In this document: positions 5,978 through 8,276 of the stretch, piece by piece | Layout: every line of letters starts with the position of its first letter | How positions within the stretch are numbered: position 1 is the stretch's first letter | Source: Rhodocyclales bacterium | Lineage (GTDB): Bacteria; Pseudomonadota; Gammaproteobacteria; Burkholderiales; Rhodocyclaceae | Length of the DNA: 8,276 bases | Assembly: GCA_021413665.1 (NCBI GenBank) | Contig: JAIOPW010000352.1 | Location: 1-8,276, forward strand | Direction: 5' to 3' | Notes under the pieces: generated by a model | Database searches by the model: none | What the model was told of the DNA's origin: nothing | What the model saw: only the letters and a program-made list of their open reading frames with translations | Position numbers and translations under genes: made by a program

Positions 5978-6041
5978 TACAGGGCTTCCGGCGTACCCTC
6001 GTTTCCATGGCCGCGGGGCGGAAAGAAATGGTGAAAGCGGG

Positions 6042-6047
6042 TAAAAT
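6042..6047 (+). promoter_or_regulatory. candidate -10 element for tRNA-Leu (and possibly tig)
   Basis: TAAAAT matches the -10 consensus at five of six bases, in the context GGGTAAAATTCG. The start of transcription would fall near 6054, leaving a leader of about 47 nt to be removed by RNase P before the tRNA at 6101. The -35 region has no good consensus match. It lies in the 140-base divergent gap between hpnC and the tRNA, which otherwise shows nothing recognisable. Confidence 0.4.
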
Positions 6048-6100
6048 TCGCCATCCACGTCGTGTCGTTCGGGGCTGCTTCTGTGCCGCTTGCGACATGC

Positions 6101-6185
6101 GCCCAGGTGGCGGAATTGGTAGACGCACCAGATTTAGGTTCTGGCGCCGCGAGGCGTGGGGGTTCGAGTCCCTTCCTGGGCACCA
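6101..6185 (+). tRNA. tRNA-Leu (anticodon UAG)
   Basis: A complete class II tRNA. The acceptor stem pairs GCCCAGG (6101-6107) with CCTGGGC (6175-6181), followed by discriminator A and an encoded CCA (6183-6185). The D-arm region reads GCGGAATTGGTAGACGC, typical of bacterial leucine tRNA. The anticodon stem is CCAGA/TCTGG (6128-6132, 6140-6144) with loop TTTAGGT, so the anticodon is TAG at 6135-6137. The long variable arm is a CGCC/GGCG hairpin with a GCGA tetraloop (6145-6156), as expected for Leu. The T arm has TTCGAGT in the loop and two G-U pairs in the stem. The discriminator A and long arm support leucine, reading CUN codons. It precedes tig, an arrangement known from many betaproteobacteria. 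Confidence 0.97.
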
Positions 6186-6245
6186 GCGTTCGGGGCGCAG
6201 ACCGGCGGTTCGGTCGTGGTTTGCCCGGGGTGCGGCCCGAGTCTG

Positions 6246-6263
6246 CCGCTGGTGCGGTTTTTT
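6246..6263 (+). terminator. weak intrinsic-terminator-like hairpin after tRNA-Leu
   Basis: CCGC (6246-6249) and GCGG (6254-6257) form a 4-bp GC stem around TGGT, followed at once by six T (6258-6263). It could end the tRNA transcript. The stem is short, so termination may be partial and some transcripts may run on into tig. GTCTGC (6241-6246) can also pair with GCAGAC (6197-6202), which would compete with the base of this stem at one position. The T-run ends 1 nt before the first possible tig ATG. Confidence 0.45.
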
Positions 6264-6291
6264 AATGAATTCTTCAATGACGGATACAGAG

Positions 6292-7614
6292 ATGACGGAC
6301 AAGGCAACGACGGAAGCTGCAATCGAGACGAGCAGCGCACTGGAACGGCGCATCGACATGACAGTGGTTCTGGCGGCGGTGGAAAAGGATGTCGAGCAGC
6401 GCCTGAAACAGATGTCGCGCACGGTGAAGATGGCGGGTTTCCGCCCCGGCAAGGTGCCGATGAAGATGGTGGCCCAGCAATATGGTTCCCAGGCGCGTTC
6501 GGAAGCGATCGGCGCGGCGGTGGAAAAGGCTTACGGCGAAAAGGTGCGAGAACAGAACCTGCGCGTCGCCGGCTATCCGCGCATCGAGCCGAAGGCCGAC
6601 GCCAGCCCCGGAATGCTGGGCTTTACCGCCGTGTTCGAGGTTTATCCCGATATCACGCCCGCGGACGTCACCGGGCAGTCCATTGAAAAGCCGATGCTTA
6701 CGGTTACCGATGTGGAAGTGGACAAGACCCTGGAGGTTTTGCGCAAGCAGCGCACCGCCTATGTCGAGACCGATCGCGCATCGCAGAAGGAAGACCGTCT
6801 GGTGATCGATTTTATCGGGCGCAAGAACGGCGAGGAATTTTCCAGCGGCAGGGCGACGGATTATTCGGTGATGGTCGGCGGCGGCATGATGCTGCCGGAT
6901 TTCGAGGCCCAATTGGAAGGCGTCAAAGCCGGTGAAACGAAGAACTTCGACGTCAGTTTTCCGGCCGATTACCAGGCGGCTGAGCTGGCCGGCGCCACGG
7001 TGCAGTTCGAGATGAACGTAAAGAAGGTCGAGGCTGCACAACTGCCCGAGATAGATGCCGATTTCGCCAGGCAGCTTGGTGTCGCCGACGGCGACGTGGC
7101 CAAGATGCGCGTCGAGGTTCGCTCCAATCTGGAGCGCGAAGTGAAGAAGCGCCTGCTGGGCAAGGTCAAGGAGCAGGTCATGGAGGCGCTGCTCAAGGTC
7201 AATCCGATCGAGGTGCCGAAAGCGCTGATCGAGATGGAATCCGCGCAGATGGCCGAAGCGGCGAAGCGAGACATGGAATCGCGCGGCATGGGGATGAAGA
7301 ACATCCCCGTCGAGCCATCCTGGTTTACCGAGCAGGCGACGCGGCGGGTGAAACTGGGTTTGCTGCTTGCGGAGTTGGTCAAGGCCAAGGACCTTCACGT
7401 CAAGCCGGAGCAGGTGCGCACCATCGTCGACGAATTCGCGGAGACCTTCGAAGACCCGAAGGAAGTGGTCCGCTGGTACTATTCCCAGCCACAGCGCCTG
7501 GCCGAAGCGGAGGCGCTGGCGCTGGAAAACAATGTGGTGGATTGGGTTCTCGCCACTGCCAAGGTTACCGAAACCCCCATCGCCTTCGATGTGCTGATGG
7601 GAAACGCAGCATAA
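6292..7614 (+). CDS. tig: trigger factor, ribosome-associated chaperone with peptidyl-prolyl isomerase domain
   Basis: Trigger factor binds the ribosome at the exit tunnel and shelters new chains. From ATG 6292 the protein has 440 residues (E. coli 432). The N-terminal domain holds the ribosome-binding signature GFRPGKVP (49-56). The middle FKBP-like domain runs from EDRLVIDFIG through GMMLPDFEAQLEGVKAGE to about VKKVE. The C-terminal helical domain follows and includes NPIEVPKALIE. Three in-frame ATGs are possible: 6265, 6277 and 6292 (449, 445 and 440 residues). 6292 is preferred because GGA at 6282-6284 gives a weak but well spaced ribosome binding site and because the leader before LERRID is then of ordinary length; ATG 6265 sits 1 nt behind the T-run of a terminator-like hairpin. 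clpP follows after 17 nt, so the two are probably co-transcribed. Confidence 0.96.
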   Translation: MTDKATTEAAIETSSALERRIDMTVVLAAVEKDVEQRLKQMSRTVKMAGFRPGKVPMKMVAQQYGSQARSEAIGAAVEKAYGEKVREQNLRVAGYPRIEPKADASPGMLGFTAVFEVYPDITPADVTGQSIEKPMLTVTDVEVDKTLEVLRKQRTAYVETDRASQKEDRLVIDFIGRKNGEEFSSGRATDYSVMVGGGMMLPDFEAQLEGVKAGETKNFDVSFPADYQAAELAGATVQFEMNVKKVEAAQLPEIDADFARQLGVADGDVAKMRVEVRSNLEREVKKRLLGKVKEQVMEALLKVNPIEVPKALIEMESAQMAEAAKRDMESRGMGMKNIPVEPSWFTEQATRRVKLGLLLAELVKAKDLHVKPEQVRTIVDEFAETFEDPKEVVRWYYSQPQRLAEAEALALENNVVDWVLATAKVTETPIAFDVLMGNAA

Positions 7615-7620
7615 TCCAGC

Positions 7621-7625
7621 CGGAG
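7621..7625 (+). promoter_or_regulatory. Shine-Dalgarno that decides the clpP start
   Basis: CGGAG lies in the tig-clpP gap. Two in-frame ATGs follow, at 7626 and 7632. The first touches the site with no spacer, the second has 6 nt, so initiation should be at 7632. Confidence 0.65.
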
Positions 7626-7631
7626 ATGTCC

Positions 7632-8276
7632 ATGTACGGTTCGCGACAAAGCGGTGGCGCATACGACTCACCAAACCCCGACACGAAGGCGCTGGGCCTC
7701 GTGCCCATGGTCATCGAGACCAGCGGCCGTGGCGAGCGGGCCTATGACATCTACTCGCGCCTGCTGCGCGAACGCGTCATCTTCATGGTCGGGCCGGTGA
7801 ACGACGGCACGGCCAACCTGGTGGTGGCCCAGTTGCTGTTTCTTGAATCCGAAAATCCGGACAAGGACATTTTCTTTTATATCAACTCGCCGGGCGGTTC
7901 CGTCACGGCGGGCATGGCCATCTACGACACCATGCAGTTCATCAAGCCGAACGTGTCTACGCTGTGCATCGGCCAGGCTGCAAGTATGGGCGCCTTTCTG
8001 CTGGCGGCGGGCGAAAAGGGCAAGCGTTACTGCCTGCCGAATTCGCGGGTGATGATTCATCAGCCGATGGGCGGGTTCCAGGGCCAGGCTTCGGACATCG
8101 AGATACACGCCAAGGAGATCCTGTTTCTCAAGCAGAAACTCAACAACATGCTGGCACACCACACCGGCCAGTCGATCGAACGCATCGAGCGCGATACGGA
8201 TCGTGACAACTTCCTGTCGGCCGAGGCGGCGGTAGAGTACGGTCTGGTCGACAAGGTGCTGACTCGGCGCGACGAA
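7632..8276 (+). CDS. clpP: ATP-dependent Clp protease proteolytic subunit ClpP (3' end outside window)
   Basis: ClpP is the serine protease that forms the double seven-membered barrel degrading proteins fed in by ClpX or ClpA. From ATG 7632, 215 residues are visible and the frame is open at the right edge. The triad is present: Ser118 in GQAASMGAF, His143 in VMIHQPMGG and Asp192 in DRDNFLSAEAA. Each is shifted by exactly 7 from E. coli Ser111, His136 and Asp185, so there is no insertion within the fold. The oxyanion-strand segment INSPGGSVTAGMAIYDTM is intact. The visible end, VDKVLTRRDE, is the usual C-terminus, so probably only a few codons are missing. The short N-terminal stretch before LVPMVIE should include the propeptide removed by self-processing. 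tig lies 17 nt upstream; clpX would be expected next. An ATG at 7626 is less likely because of its ribosome binding site spacing. Confidence 0.97.
   Translation, partial: MYGSRQSGGAYDSPNPDTKALGLVPMVIETSGRGERAYDIYSRLLRERVIFMVGPVNDGTANLVVAQLLFLESENPDKDIFFYINSPGGSVTAGMAIYDTMQFIKPNVSTLCIGQAASMGAFLLAAGEKGKRYCLPNSRVMIHQPMGGFQGQASDIEIHAKEILFLKQKLNNMLAHHTGQSIERIERDTDRDNFLSAEAAVEYGLVDKVLTRRDE

Noticed and set aside
6101..6185. tRNA as an attachment site for an integrated element
   Set aside because: No integrase gene or repeated copy of the tRNA 3' end is visible; ordinary tig follows directly.
5959..6291. Upstream extension of the tig frame to 551 residues
   Set aside because: It reads through the tRNA gene and adds over 100 residues not known in trigger factors.
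5961..6452. Upstream extension of the hpnC frame through the tRNA
   Set aside because: It would run antisense through tRNA-Leu and into tig; MAVEHYENF at 5960 is the usual HpnC beginning.
6274..7674. A 466-codon open frame on the minus strand opposite tig
   Set aside because: tig is unmistakable on the plus strand; the antisense product is His/Leu/Arg rich with no family resemblance.

Overview
The window is GC-rich chromosomal DNA, tightly packed on both strands. Its gene content and order (tRNA-Leu - tig - clpP, hpnC-hpnD-hpnE, an arylesterase divergent from an ABC ATPase, mnmH) suggest a betaproteobacterium, probably of the Rhodocyclales/Sterolibacteriaceae type. That placement is inferred from gene content and remembered protein character, not from a search.

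Layout from left to right. (1) Positions 1-325, plus strand: the C-terminal LytTR DNA-binding domain of a response regulator cut by the window edge. (2) Positions 312-2000, minus strand: a two-gene unit, a secreted SGNH/GDSL esterase (tesA-like) followed 6 nt later by mnmH, the tRNA 2-selenouridine synthase. mnmH runs tail to tail into the LytTR gene with a 14-nt overlap. (3) Positions 1999-2688, plus strand: a LolD/MacB-type ABC ATPase divergent from the esterase. The two possible start codons share the same CATG. No permease gene follows. (4) Positions 2789-2932, plus strand: a 47-codon Phd/YefM-type antitoxin with a near-perfect ribosome binding site but no C-terminal half and no toxin, ending exactly where the next convergent gene ends. 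(5) Positions 2933-5960, minus strand: hpnC-hpnD-hpnE, the three enzymes that turn two farnesyl diphosphates into squalene through presqualene diphosphate and hydroxysqualene. The genes are joined by 4-nt stop/start overlaps (GTGA and ATGA). (6) Positions 6101-6185, plus strand: tRNA-Leu(UAG) with encoded CCA, a weak terminator-like hairpin with a T6 run, then tig (trigger factor) and clpP. clpP runs off the right edge very close to its expected end.

How the parts work together. hpnCDE points to squalene supply, most likely for hopanoids; the cyclase is not in the window. tig and clpP are the usual protein folding and degradation neighbours, with clpX and lon normally following. mnmH implies that the genome also carries selD for selenophosphate. 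I see no CRISPR array, insertion sequence, prophage or evidently new multi-gene system. The unusual points are small: the degraded antitoxin, a palindrome read through as coding sequence at the 5' end of hpnE, the shared start region of the esterase and the ABC ATPase, and the unusual translation starts of hpnC and tig.
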